Source: Corynebacterium sp. | Lineage (GTDB): Bacteria; Actinomycetota; Actinomycetes; Mycobacteriales; Mycobacteriaceae | DNA length: 22,625 nucleotides | Assembly: GCF_030826625.1 (NCBI RefSeq) | Contig: NZ_JAPJNQ010000036.1 | Location: 1-22,625, forward strand | Reading direction: 5' to 3' | Part shown: piece by piece, positions 7,703 through 15,900 of the stretch | How positions within the stretch are numbered: position 1 is the first letter of the stretch | Layout of the letters: each line of letters starts with the position of its first letter | The notes under the pieces: model-generated | What the model was told of the DNA's origin: nothing | Database searches by the model: none | Seen by the model: only the letters and a program-made list of their open reading frames with translations | Program-made: the position numbers and the translations under genes

Positions 7703-10327
7703 CTAGTGTTCGGCGGCTTGCCAGTTGGTGCCCGAACCGGTGGAAACCTCCAATGGCACGGTCAGCGTAATTGCCTGGTCCATCTCGCGTTCCACCAGCT
7801 CGCGCACCTGCTCCAGCTCGCCTTGCGCGATTTCCACGACTAACTCGTCGTGCACCTGCAACAGCACCCGGGACCGCAACTTCGCTTCCCGCAGCGCGTC
7901 GTCGACGCGAATCATCGCGACCTTGATGATGTCCGCGGCGGTTCCCTGGATCGGCGCGTTTAGCGCGGCACGCTCGGCGTTTTCGCGGGCGACCCGGTTA
8001 TCCGAGTTCAGCTCCGGCAAATAACGCCGGCGCCCAAACACAGTGGAGGTAAAGCCGTCGTGGCGGGCCTTGTCGACGACCTCATCCAGGTACTGCTTCA
8101 CCCCACCGAAGCGGGCGAAGTAGTTTTCCATGATCTTTTTCGCCTCACCCGGCGGGATATTCAGCTGCTGCGACAACCCGTAGGCGGACAGCCCGTAGAC
8201 CAGACCGTAAGACATCGCCTTAACGCGGCGGCGCAGCTCCGGGGTGACTTCTTCCACTGGGACGTCGAACACGCGCGAGCCGACGTAGTTGTGCAGGTCC
8301 TCGCCTTCTTGGTAGGCCTGGATCAGCCCCGGATCGCCAGAAAGGTGCGCCATCACGCGCATCTCGATCTGGGAGTAGTCCGCACTCAGCAGAGTTTCAA
8401 AACCTTCACTGACCTGGAATGCCGACCGGATCTTCCGTCCAGCCTCGGTACGCACCGGGATATTCTGCAAGTTCGGATCGGACGAGCTCAACCGGCCTGT
8501 CGAGGCCACCGTTTGGTGGAAGCTGGTGTGGATGCGCCCGTCGCCTTGCACGGTTTTGGACAAGCCTTCCAGGGTGGTCTTCATCTTCTGGTATTCGCGG
8601 TGGGCCAGCAGGCGGTCCAAGAATGGGTGCGGGTGCTTCGCGGCCAAGGCTTCGATCTCACCGGCGGCGGTGGAATAGCCGGTTTTGGTTTTCTTCGTCT
8701 TCGGCAGGTCCAGCGTTTCGAACAAGACCTTCTGCAGCTGCTTCGGCGAATTCAAATTCAGCTCAGCATCGCCAGCCAGCTCGCGGGCGGCGTCTTGTTC
8801 TTCGCGCACCATATCGGCAAAAGTCTCGGCTTGCTCGTCCAGCACGTCGCGGTCGACGGCAATGCCGGTGGCTTCCATCGTTCCGAGGATCTGTACCAGC
8901 GGTAGCTCCAGGTCGCGGTACAGCTCGAAACTTTCGATCTTCAGCAGCTCGGCGGTGAGCAGCTCGGCCAATTCCAGGATCGCCCCGGCTTTTTCTAACA
9001 GCTGCTCGGTCTCGCTCTCCCCGCCCGGCAGGGTTTTCTGCAGGTGGCGCTGGTACACATCGGCGAGGTCATAGCCGCGCTGGCCCGGGCGCAGCAGGTA
9101 GGCGGCGATCGCGGTGTCATGGCTGATGCCGCGCAGCTGGTAGCCGCGGCCAGCCAGCATGTGGAAGGCTGCTTTGGCCTCGTGCAGGTATTTGCTGGCG
9201 TCGTCGTCGGCAAGCCATTCTGCCAGGGCTTTGTCTTCGTCGGCGGAAAGATCTTCCAGCACCACCGTGATGCCTTGCCGGTTCGTGTCAACGAGCGCGA
9301 TAGCCGTGGCATCGCCCTGGCCCGGCGCGCCGTTGCCGTCGACGAACATGGCGACGCCGTCGGTGTGCTCGGCGAGCCAGTCGGTGAGTGTGGCTTCGTC
9401 GTGTGTGATCGCAGGCAGCTCTGGGGTGTCGTCAATCTCGGCTTCAGCGCCAAACACGCCGAGTACGCGGTCGCGTAGGTTGGGGCCGAATTCGAGGTCG
9501 TCGAAATGCGCGGCGACTTGGTAGGCATCGACGTCGGCGAAAGAAAGATCGTCCGGGCTGTGCGAAAGCTGCATATCGGTGATCATTTGCGTGAGTTCAC
9601 GGTTGAGGCGCACTTGTTCGATGCGTTCGCGGAAGCTGTTGCCGGCTTTGCCTTTGATGTCGTCAGCGTGTGCGATCAGCTCATCCAGGCTGCCGTATTG
9701 TTTGATCCATTTTTGCGCGGTTTTTTCGCCGACGCCGGGGATGTTGGGCAGGTTATCGGATGGGTCGCCACGTAGGGCTGCGAAGTCCGGGTATTGCTGC
9801 GGGCTCAAGCCATATTTTTCTTCTACGGCATCTGGGGTGAAGCGGTGCAGCTTGGATACTCCGCGCATGGGGTACAACACGGTGGTGGTGTCGTTCACCA
9901 GCTGTAGGTAGTCGCGGTCGCCCGTGACGATCAGGGTTTCGTATTCACCGGACTGTGCCCCGGCCGCGGTGGCCAGGGTGGCGAGGATGTCGTCGGCCTC
10001 ATAGTTTTCGACTGAGAGCGTGGTGATGCCGAGTGCTTCGATGACTTCGCGGATGAGCTCGACTTGGCCTTTGAATTCTTCTGGGGTGGCTGCGCGCTGG
10101 GCTTTGTAATCCGGGAATTTTTCGGTGCGGAAGGTCTTGCGCCCGACGTCGAAGGCCACCGCAATGTGGTCGGGTTTTTCATCGCCGACGATGCCGGTGA
10201 GCATGGTGAGGAATCCGTAGACCGCGTTGGTGTGCTGGCCGCCGCCGGTGGAGAAATTTTCTGCCGGGAGTGCGTAAAAAGCGCGGAAGGCCATGGAGTG
10301 TCCGTCGATGAGCAAGAGGCGTTTCAT
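7703..10327 (-). CDS. polA: DNA polymerase I
   Basis: An 874-residue repair and Okazaki-fragment polymerase. The N-terminal 5' nuclease shows LLLIDGHSMAFRAFYAL, YEADDILATLA, VTGDRDYLQLV and GDPSDNLPNIPGVGEKTA. In the polymerase part, motif A is DYSQIEMRVMAHLSGDPG (about residue 650), motif B RRRVKAMSYGLVYGLSAYG (about 700) and motif C LLQVHDELVVE (about 825). The middle region should be a 3'-5' proofreading domain but lacks the DxE of motif I (FVDGNGAPG stands there), so it is probably inactive, as in other actinobacterial Pol I proteins. Motif B has Tyr (SYGLVYG) where E. coli has Phe. A TAAAGT -10 box lies 7 nt before the ATG, suggesting a leaderless transcript. Confidence 0.97.
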   Translation of the reverse strand: MKRLLLIDGHSMAFRAFYALPAENFSTGGGQHTNAVYGFLTMLTGIVGDEKPDHIAVAFDVGRKTFRTEKFPDYKAQRAATPEEFKGQVELIREVIEALGITTLSVENYEADDILATLATAAGAQSGEYETLIVTGDRDYLQLVNDTTTVLYPMRGVSKLHRFTPDAVEEKYGLSPQQYPDFAALRGDPSDNLPNIPGVGEKTAQKWIKQYGSLDELIAHADDIKGKAGNSFRERIEQVRLNRELTQMITDMQLSHSPDDLSFADVDAYQVAAHFDDLEFGPNLRDRVLGVFGAEAEIDDTPELPAITHDEATLTDWLAEHTDGVAMFVDGNGAPGQGDATAIALVDTNRQGITVVLEDLSADEDKALAEWLADDDASKYLHEAKAAFHMLAGRGYQLRGISHDTAIAAYLLRPGQRGYDLADVYQRHLQKTLPGGESETEQLLEKAGAILELAELLTAELLKIESFELYRDLELPLVQILGTMEATGIAVDRDVLDEQAETFADMVREEQDAARELAGDAELNLNSPKQLQKVLFETLDLPKTKKTKTGYSTAAGEIEALAAKHPHPFLDRLLAHREYQKMKTTLEGLSKTVQGDGRIHTSFHQTVASTGRLSSSDPNLQNIPVRTEAGRKIRSAFQVSEGFETLLSADYSQIEMRVMAHLSGDPGLIQAYQEGEDLHNYVGSRVFDVPVEEVTPELRRRVKAMSYGLVYGLSAYGLSQQLNIPPGEAKKIMENYFARFGGVKQYLDEVVDKARHDGFTSTVFGRRRYLPELNSDNRVARENAERAALNAPIQGTAADIIKVAMIRVDDALREAKLRSRVLLQVHDELVVEIAQGELEQVRELVEREMDQAITLTVPLEVSTGSGTNWQAAEH

Positions 10328-10334
10328 GCCCTAC

Positions 10335-10340
10335 ACTTTA
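10335..10340 (-). promoter_or_regulatory. Possible leaderless -10 box of polA
   Basis: On the minus strand TAAAGT (TAnnnT pattern) ends 7 nt before the polA ATG at 10327. There is no convincing ribosome-binding site in the gap. This is the same arrangement seen before three other genes in the window. Confidence 0.35.
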
Positions 10341-10347
10341 GCCGCCT

Positions 10348-10413
10348 GTTACTCGTACCGACGGTCGCCCTCCTGCCCCCGTTATGCTTGACGACGGTCA
10401 CCCTCCTGCCATT
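10348..10413. repeat. Tandem 33-bp imperfect duplication at the 3' end of the small gene
   Basis: Two adjoining units, 10348-10380 and 10381-10413, share CGACGGTC(G/A)CCCTCCTGCC and flanking bases. Read on the minus strand in frame, the first unit encodes WQEGDRRQA-stop, the end of the neighbouring gene. The second encodes GQEGDRRYE-stop. The duplication therefore copied the end of the gene, stop codon included. Confidence 0.75.
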
Positions 10414-10753
10414 CCACATTAAGTTCAGGTTCCGTCAAACCGCGCACCCGTTCGGCGAGAAAGCAGTACAGGTTATCGGTGCCGTCTTCGATGCCGTCGG
10501 CAACGTCTTCTCCTGCGGAGGTGATTGCCAAGATGGCCCGGCGCGAGTACTCGTCGACGTGTACCAACCGTGCGCCCCAGCCGCCTTCGCCGCGGTTGCC
10601 GTCTTCGTCGGCTGACAAGCTTTCCAACCAGGCTGCGGCCAGGGCACAGGCCTCTCCCCCGGTAACGGCTGCGCGCACTGTAGCCGGGGTGCCGTCGTTC
10701 CCAGGAGGTGTGCCCCAGAGCCAGTCCAGGTTCACGCGGTAGGGATGAAGCAT
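10382..10753 (-). CDS. Conserved hypothetical protein (123 aa)
   Basis: A 123-residue, acidic, soluble protein beginning MLHPYRVNLDWLWGTPPGND. I chose the ATG at 10753 because AAAGG stands about 8 nt upstream. An upstream extension to 10831 in the same frame is arginine-rich, unlike the rest, and would overlap the divergent Mrr gene. No catalytic motif is recognisable and I do not know its function. It lies directly upstream of polA on the same strand, which is its usual type of setting in corynebacteria as far as I can infer. Its 3' end has been tandemly duplicated. Confidence 0.7.
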   Translation of the reverse strand: MLHPYRVNLDWLWGTPPGNDGTPATVRAAVTGGEACALAAAWLESLSADEDGNRGEGGWGARLVHVDEYSRRAILAITSAGEDVADGIEDGTDNLYCFLAERVRGLTEPELNVEWQEGDRRQA

Positions 10754-10800
10754 TGGGGTGTTACCTTTCGCCGTGTTCTTCCCTGGCATTCTAGCTCTGC

Positions 10801-10806
10801 GAGAAT
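10801..10806 (+). promoter_or_regulatory. Possible leaderless -10 box of the Mrr-type gene
   Basis: GAGAAT, preceded by TGC (extended -10 form TGCGAGAAT), ends exactly 6 nt before the ATG at 10813. The GGAAG in between is too close to the ATG to serve well as a ribosome-binding site, so a leaderless transcript is plausible. Confidence 0.35.
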
Positions 10807-10812
10807 GGAAGA

Positions 10813-11757
10813 ATGAGCGCTTCAGAATCACATAAGTCTTTCACCGACCAAGGAATCCCCACACACCAGCAACTCGTTGTCCCTGTCCTCAAAGCAGTGC
10901 AAATTTTAGGCGGATCTGCCAGGGCTAACGAAATTACCGAGCACGTATTGGAGCTAGTCCCGGGTTCAGAAGACCTTCAGCAAATTACTTATCCGACTCG
11001 CCCAAATCTCTCTGTGCTGATTGACCGCATTGGGTGGGCTCGTACTACGGCTAAACGAATTGGTGTGCTCGAACAACCAGGGCAAGGAATGTATTTGCTC
11101 ACCGATAAAGGCGAAGAGCTTCTTGAGCTTCCGGAAGTTAATGCTTTCGACAAAGTTCAAGACCTTGATCGAGAGATTTCCCGAGCACAACGGCAGCGGA
11201 AGAAATTAGAAAAAGAAGCGAAAACTGCAGACTCTGAAGTGGAAGACAATATTTCTGATGCAGAGATTCGCGAAGACTCCGACGACGAAGAAATGGATAG
11301 AGATTGGAAGAGTCAGCTGCTGGAACGACTCCACCAGCTATCTCCGGACGGCTTCGAAAAGTTTGTTATCTATTTGCTTCGGCGACAAGGCCTACACCTG
11401 CAACAAACCGGCGGTTCTGGTGACGAAGGCGTCGATGCCATCGGTACAGCACCAATCAGTTCAGTGCTTTCTTCTCGTGTGGCAGTACAAGTCAAACGCT
11501 ATGCACCGGATAAACCTATCGGCCGCGAAACGGTGGCACTGTTCCAGCGCGATGCTCAAACTAAGGGGGCGGAGCGCGCCATTATCGTCACCCTGAGCCG
11601 ATTCACAGAACCAGCCCGCAAAGCTGCTACGGCATCGGTACCCACAGTAGATCTCATTAGCGGTGACCGTCTCGCAGAACTAATTCGTGCGGATGGTGAA
11701 TCAGGGGTTAAGTTGCGGCCCACTGTGGATCTTCGGTGGTTCAACAAGTTTGACTAA
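10813..11757 (+). CDS. Mrr-type restriction endonuclease
   Basis: A 314-residue protein. Residues 1 to about 105 resemble the winged-helix N-terminal domain of restriction system protein Mrr (HQQLVVPVLKAVQILGGSA... GMYLLTDKGEELLEL). A charged coiled-coil-like stretch follows (about 115-165). The C-terminal half is the Mrr catalytic domain: GFEKFVIYLLRRQGL, then GGSGDEGVDAIG with Asp208, and VAVQVKRY with Gln226 and Lys228, giving the D...QxK nuclease centre. Length is typical of Mrr proteins. Such enzymes cut DNA carrying foreign methylation. It stands 484 nt upstream of a Type ISP restriction-modification gene, the two separated only by a decayed cassette and a small membrane-peptide gene. 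Confidence 0.9.
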   Translation: MSASESHKSFTDQGIPTHQQLVVPVLKAVQILGGSARANEITEHVLELVPGSEDLQQITYPTRPNLSVLIDRIGWARTTAKRIGVLEQPGQGMYLLTDKGEELLELPEVNAFDKVQDLDREISRAQRQRKKLEKEAKTADSEVEDNISDAEIREDSDDEEMDRDWKSQLLERLHQLSPDGFEKFVIYLLRRQGLHLQQTGGSGDEGVDAIGTAPISSVLSSRVAVQVKRYAPDKPIGRETVALFQRDAQTKGAERAIIVTLSRFTEPARKAATASVPTVDLISGDRLAELIRADGESGVKLRPTVDLRWFNKFD

Positions 11758-11784
11758 GGTGTAACGCAAAACCATTTTTGCTGA

Positions 11785-11932
11785 GCAGTCGACGTCCCCG
11801 CACGTATGCTAATGGACGTACTCTAGCGTCTATTGCCATGCTCGATGGGCGCAGCTCATTGTGGTTCGCAAAAATCAAAAAAAATGGCAAGAAAATCGCC
11901 CAGGATCACCGAAACAGCTGCGACGCTAATTA
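11785..11932 (+). pseudogene. Decayed copy of the AlpA-like cassette protein
   Basis: The translation YANGR, then IAMLDGRSSLWFA, then (after a frame change) WQENRPGSPKQLRR-stop (TAA at 11930-11932) is clearly homologous to the 75-residue protein encoded at 17718-17945. The N-terminal third is missing, and bases matching WANY are deleted. The frame change lies at a run of eight A (around 11874-11884); a ninth A would restore alignment with the intact protein. It starts about 30 nt after the Mrr gene stop. Confidence 0.8.
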
Positions 11933-11942
11933 AATCCCGAAT

Positions 11943-11963
11943 GGTCCCCATACTTGTGGGACC
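11943..11963. promoter_or_regulatory. Leader hairpin of membrane-peptide gene (copy 0)
   Basis: GGTCCC (11943-11948) and GGGACC (11958-11963) form a 6-bp stem. It occupies the same place, 20-30 nt before the ribosome-binding site or start of the small membrane-peptide gene, as the unrelated hairpins before the three later copies. Confidence 0.5.
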
Positions 11964-11984
11964 TGAATGAAAGGAATCAACACA

Positions 11985-12149
11985 ATGACCTTAAAACAAG
12001 CATCCGCCCTAGGAGGAATCGTTGTTGCTGCAACGTATTCGATCATTGCTGATTCTCCGATCTGGGGGATAGTCGTGGCACTCGCGGCACTATCTGGCTA
12101 CAACTTAGCGACGGCCACTTCCTCCAAAAAGAAAGACAGTGCAGCATAG
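11985..12149 (+). CDS. Small membrane peptide (54 aa), relative of the island cassettes
   Basis: The 54-residue product begins MTLKQASALGGIVVAA and has two hydrophobic stretches (about residues 7-21 and 25-42) around DSPIW, ending in a lysine-rich tail and SAA. The ATG at 11985 is preferred because AAGGAA lies 8 nt upstream; an ATG at 11967 in the same frame lacks one. It resembles the peptide at 18120-18287 in its hydrophobic pattern and in the NTPIF/DSPIW turn, and its final codons overlap a truncated cassette partner by 11 nt, exactly as in the intact copies. A type I toxin-like or holin-like role is possible, but there is no direct evidence. It may be the surviving half of a broken pair. 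Confidence 0.65.
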   Translation: MTLKQASALGGIVVAATYSIIADSPIWGIVVALAALSGYNLATATSSKKKDSAA

Positions 12150-12183
12150 AATCATTAACGCGGGCACTGGCCAGGAACCATAG
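12139..12183 (+). pseudogene. Truncated start of an AlpA-like cassette gene
   Basis: From GTG at 12139 the frame reads VQHRIINAGTGQEP-stop, matching MQPKIIDADTGQEL of the intact 75-residue proteins. It overlaps the stop of the preceding membrane-peptide gene through GTGCAGCATAG, the counterpart of ATGCAGCCTAA elsewhere. Similarity ends after about 15 codons. This shows the membrane-peptide gene here once belonged to a full cassette. Confidence 0.8.
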
Positions 12184-12228
12184 GCTGAGCAAAGTGCACC
12201 AAGCACCTCGACCCGCAACCTCGTAAGG

Positions 12229-12234
12229 CATAAT
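12229..12234 (+). promoter_or_regulatory. Leaderless -10 box of the Type ISP gene
   Basis: CATAAT ends exactly 6 nt before the ATG at 12241 and no ribosome-binding site precedes that ATG. This suggests a leaderless mRNA starting at the initiation codon. The -35 region is weak. Confidence 0.5.
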
Positions 12235-12240
12235 CGGTGC

Positions 12241-12939
12241 ATGGCTACGTTTGAAGAAGTTCTGGACCAGCTACGTGAGAATCAACCGCAGGGCAAGTAC
12301 GGTATTGCCTTCGAAAAACTCATGGTGAACTTCTTCCGCACCACACCATCGCTGGCCGAGCAGTTCGATGAGGTCTGCCGCTGGTCCGATTGGCGCTATA
12401 ACAACGGCCAAACTGACACGGGCATCGATATGGTGGCCCACCGCGTGGCTGATGACAGTTGGGTCGCCATCCAGGCGAAGTTTTATAAGCCGACCACCAG
12501 CATCCAAAAAGGCCACATCGACTCCTTCTTCGAGGCCTCTGGAAAATCCTTCGAAACGGAAAACGGCCGGGAACATTTCTCGCACCGCTATATCATCTCG
12601 ACGACGGATAAGTGGTCCTCGAATGCCGAGGCCGCGCTGGCGAACCAAATCATTGAAACCAGCCGTATCGGTATCGCAGATATTGCTTCTGCCCCGGTGA
12701 ACTGGGATGTGGCATTCCCTGGCTCAGAAATCCAAGTGAAACTGGAGCGTAAGCAAGCTTTCCAGCCACGTAAGCACCAATCTGAGGCTATCGAAAAAGC
12801 CTTGGCTGGTTTCGCTACCCATGATCGCGGCAAGCTGATCATGGCCTGCGGTACGGGTAAAACGTTCACCTCATTGCGTCTAGCTGAGCAATTCGCCCGC
12901 GAAAACGGGGGGGGGGTAAAGCCCGGGTATTATTCCTAG
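12241..12939 (+). CDS. Type ISP restriction-modification enzyme, N-terminal fragment (nuclease and start of helicase)
   Basis: A 232-residue fragment. Residues 15-100 form the Mrr-like nuclease of Type ISP enzymes, with Asp63 in TGIDMVA and Gln78-Ala-Lys80 in VAIQAKFY. The helicase begins with a Q-motif-like RKHQSEAIEKAL (177-188) and Walker A MACGTGKT (201-208). Translation then enters the ten-G run (12907-12916), reads GGGVKPGYYS and stops. In the other frame the sequence goes on as GKARVLFLVPSIALLSQ, the expected motif Ia, so the gene is interrupted just there. Adding one G, or removing two, rejoins it to the frame ending at 17186 and gives about 1,648 residues, close to characterised Type ISP enzymes. 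The alternative is a homopolymer sequencing error. Confidence 0.93.
   Translation: MATFEEVLDQLRENQPQGKYGIAFEKLMVNFFRTTPSLAEQFDEVCRWSDWRYNNGQTDTGIDMVAHRVADDSWVAIQAKFYKPTTSIQKGHIDSFFEASGKSFETENGREHFSHRYIISTTDKWSSNAEAALANQIIETSRIGIADIASAPVNWDVAFPGSEIQVKLERKQAFQPRKHQSEAIEKALAGFATHDRGKLIMACGTGKTFTSLRLAEQFARENGGGVKPGYYS
12907..12916 (+). repeat. Ten-G homopolymer tract, candidate phase-variation switch
   Basis: Ten consecutive G follow GAAAAC inside the Type ISP coding sequence. The upstream frame uses codons at 12241+3n and the downstream frame at 12954+3n. They differ so that 8, 11 or 14 G keep the gene open, and 9 or 10 G close it. The run encodes a glycine linker between Walker A and motif Ia, where an extra Gly should be harmless. 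Confidence 0.9.
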
Positions 12940-12953
12940 TTCCGTCTATCGCG

Positions 12954-15900
12954 TTGCTCTCGCAAACCCTGCGTGAGTGGACTGCGCAGGCCACGGTGGA
13001 CATGCGCAGCTTCGCGGTGTGTTCGGATACCAAGGTTGGCAAGAATGCCGAGGACATCGCACCCTATGACCTGGAAGTTCCGGTATCTACCAATGGTAAG
13101 CGCCTAGCGGAAGTATTCGATACCGGCAAGCATTCTGCCGGTCTCCACGTAGTCTTTTCCACTTACCAGTCGCTGCCGACTGTGCACGACGCGCAGCGCA
13201 ACGGCCTCGACGATTTCGACTTGGTCATCTGCGATGAAGCGCACCGTACCACTGGTGTGACCTTGGCCGGTGAGGACGCCTCCAACTTTGTGCGCATCCA
13301 CGAAGCCGACTACATCAAGGCCAACAAGCGCCTGTACATGACGGCCACGCCGAAGCTTTTCGACGACGATGTGAAAGACAAAGCCGCAGACCACTCGGCT
13401 GAGCTCGCCTCGATGGATGATGAAGGCGTCTACGGCCCGGAATTTCACCGGTTAGGCTTTGGCGAAGCCGTCGAGCGCGGGTTGCTCACCGACTACAAGG
13501 TGTTGGTGATGACGGTCGACGAGGACGTCGCCGCAGAAGCCCTTGCCAACGCCCCAGGACAATTAGTGAACCTCACGACGGCCTCGGCGATCATCGGCGC
13601 GTGGAATGCACTGGCGAAACGCTCCGGCAAGTTGCAGGGCACCAAGGACGGCTTCGAGGTTAATGCCAAGCCGATGCAGCGCACGGTGGCTTTCGCGAAA
13701 GACATCAAGCATTCCAAACAGATCGCAGATTCCTTCCCTGCCCTGGTAGCCGCCCACCAGGAATCGCTGCACCAGCACGCAGCGCTCAATGACATCAGCC
13801 TGCACAACACCGACGTGTCCGTGGCCGCCCAGCATGTCGACGGCACCATGAACGCGATGCAGCGTTCTTCGCGGATCAACTGGCTGGAAGCGGATATTGC
13901 CCCGACGGAATCCCGGGTTCTGACCAACGCCCGTTGCCTGTCGGAAGGCGTGGACGTACCGGGGCTGGATTCGGTGATCTTCTTCCAACCGCGCAATTCC
14001 ATGGTGGATGTGGTGCAGTCTGTCGGCCGCGTGATGCGCAAGGCGGAAGGCAAGGACTACGGCTACATCATCTTGCCGGTCGCGGTGCCTCCTGGGGTGA
14101 GCCCATCGCAGGCGCTGAACGATAACACGCGTTTCAAGGTGGTCTGGCAGATCCTCAACGCGCTGCGTGCCCACGATGATCGCTTCAATGCGAAGATCAA
14201 CTCCATCGCGTTGAACGAAGGCAACCCAGACGAGCTACCGGTTGTCGTGGACCCAGTGGTTAACCCGATAAAGCCGAGCGACGATCCTGCTCCCTCCCCG
14301 ACCAATGATCCCACTGACGAAGACACAGCGAAGCAGATCGCGCTGTTTTCCTTGGAGCAATGGCAAGAGGCCATCTATACCAAGTTGGTGGATAAGGTGG
14401 GCTCGCGCACGTATTGGGAAGACTGGGCCGATGACGTGGCCAAGATCGCGGAGAACCAGGTCACCCGCATTACTAAGCTTGTCGACGGCGCGGATAAGCA
14501 CTTGCGCAAGGAGTTCGATGACTTTGTCGACGGTCTGCGCAATAACTTGAATGACGGTATCGGTGAAGCCGAGGCGATTTCCATGCTTTCGCAGCACCTG
14601 ATCACCGCGCCGGTGTTCAACGCCTTGTTTGATAACCACGACTTCATCGAATACAACCCAGTTGCCCAGGTGATGCAGCGCATGACGGATGCGCTGCAGG
14701 ATTCCTATTTGGAAAGCGAAACCGAGCCGCTGGAGAAATTCTACGAGTCCGTGCGCGTGCGTGCTTCTGAGGTCACCTCGGCCTCTGGTAAGCAGCAGGT
14801 GATTAAGGAGCTGTACGAGCGTTTCTTCCGCAAGGCCTTCAAGAAGCAAGCTGAGGCACTCGGCATTGTCTACACCCCAGTGGAAATCGTGGACTTTATT
14901 CTGCGTGCTGCCGATGAGGTCTCCCGCAAGCACTTTGGCAAGGGGCTTAGCGATGAAGGCGTGAGCATCCTCGATCCTTTCGCCGGGACCTCGACGTTTA
15001 TGGTGCGCCTGTTGCAGTCTGGGCTCATCAAACCAGAAGACTTAGCACGCAAATACGCCAACGAGCTTTTTGCCACCGAGATCATGCTGTTGGCGTATTA
15101 CGTCTCTGCGGTGAATATCGAGACCACCTACAACGCCTTGCGTGAGGAAGCCGCGCTGCGCGACGGTGAACCAGCCCCGGATTACGTACCGTTTACGAAT
15201 ATCGCGCTTGCTGATACCTTCCAAGTCCACGAAGACGGCGATATCCCGGACCTCAACATCTTCCGCGAAAATAACGCCACCATCGAGCGGCAAAAGAATG
15301 CACCCATCAACGTGGTCATTGGTAATCCGCCGTATTCCGCGGGCCAAAAGTCCGCCAACGACCTGAACGCCAATCAGAAATATCCGAGCCTAGATAAACG
15401 CATTGCAGAGACTTACGCTGCGAAGTCTACGGCTCAGTTGAAGAACTCCTTGTACGACTCTTACCTGCGCGCTTTCCGATGGGCGACCGACCGCATCGGT
15501 GACCAGGGTGTCGTTGCTTTCGTATCGAACGGCGGGTGGATTGATGGCAATACGGGTGATGGCGTGCGCTTGTCGATGGCCGAGGACTTCACCGATCTTT
15601 ATGTTTTTAACCTGCGCGGCAACCAACGCACCGCTGGTGAGCAGTCCCGCAAAGAAGGCGGAAAAGTCTTCGGTTCTGGGTCCCGCAATACTGTAGCCAT
15701 CATGGTTGGCATCAAAGATCCCACAAAGTCTGGGTTCCAGCTGCACTACCAAGACATCGGCGACTATCTCACCGCTGAAGAGAAGCTGAGTATTGTCGAT
15801 TCCTCTGCAATTGAAACCATTGACTGGCAGACTATCGAACCGAACAAAGAAGGCGACTGGCTAAACCAACGTTCTGAGGAGTTTGCGACTTGGCCACTAA

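Noticed and set aside
8060..8905. 281-codon plus-strand frame inside polA
   Set aside because: Antisense shadow of polA; GC-rich coding sequence produces long open frames on the other strand.
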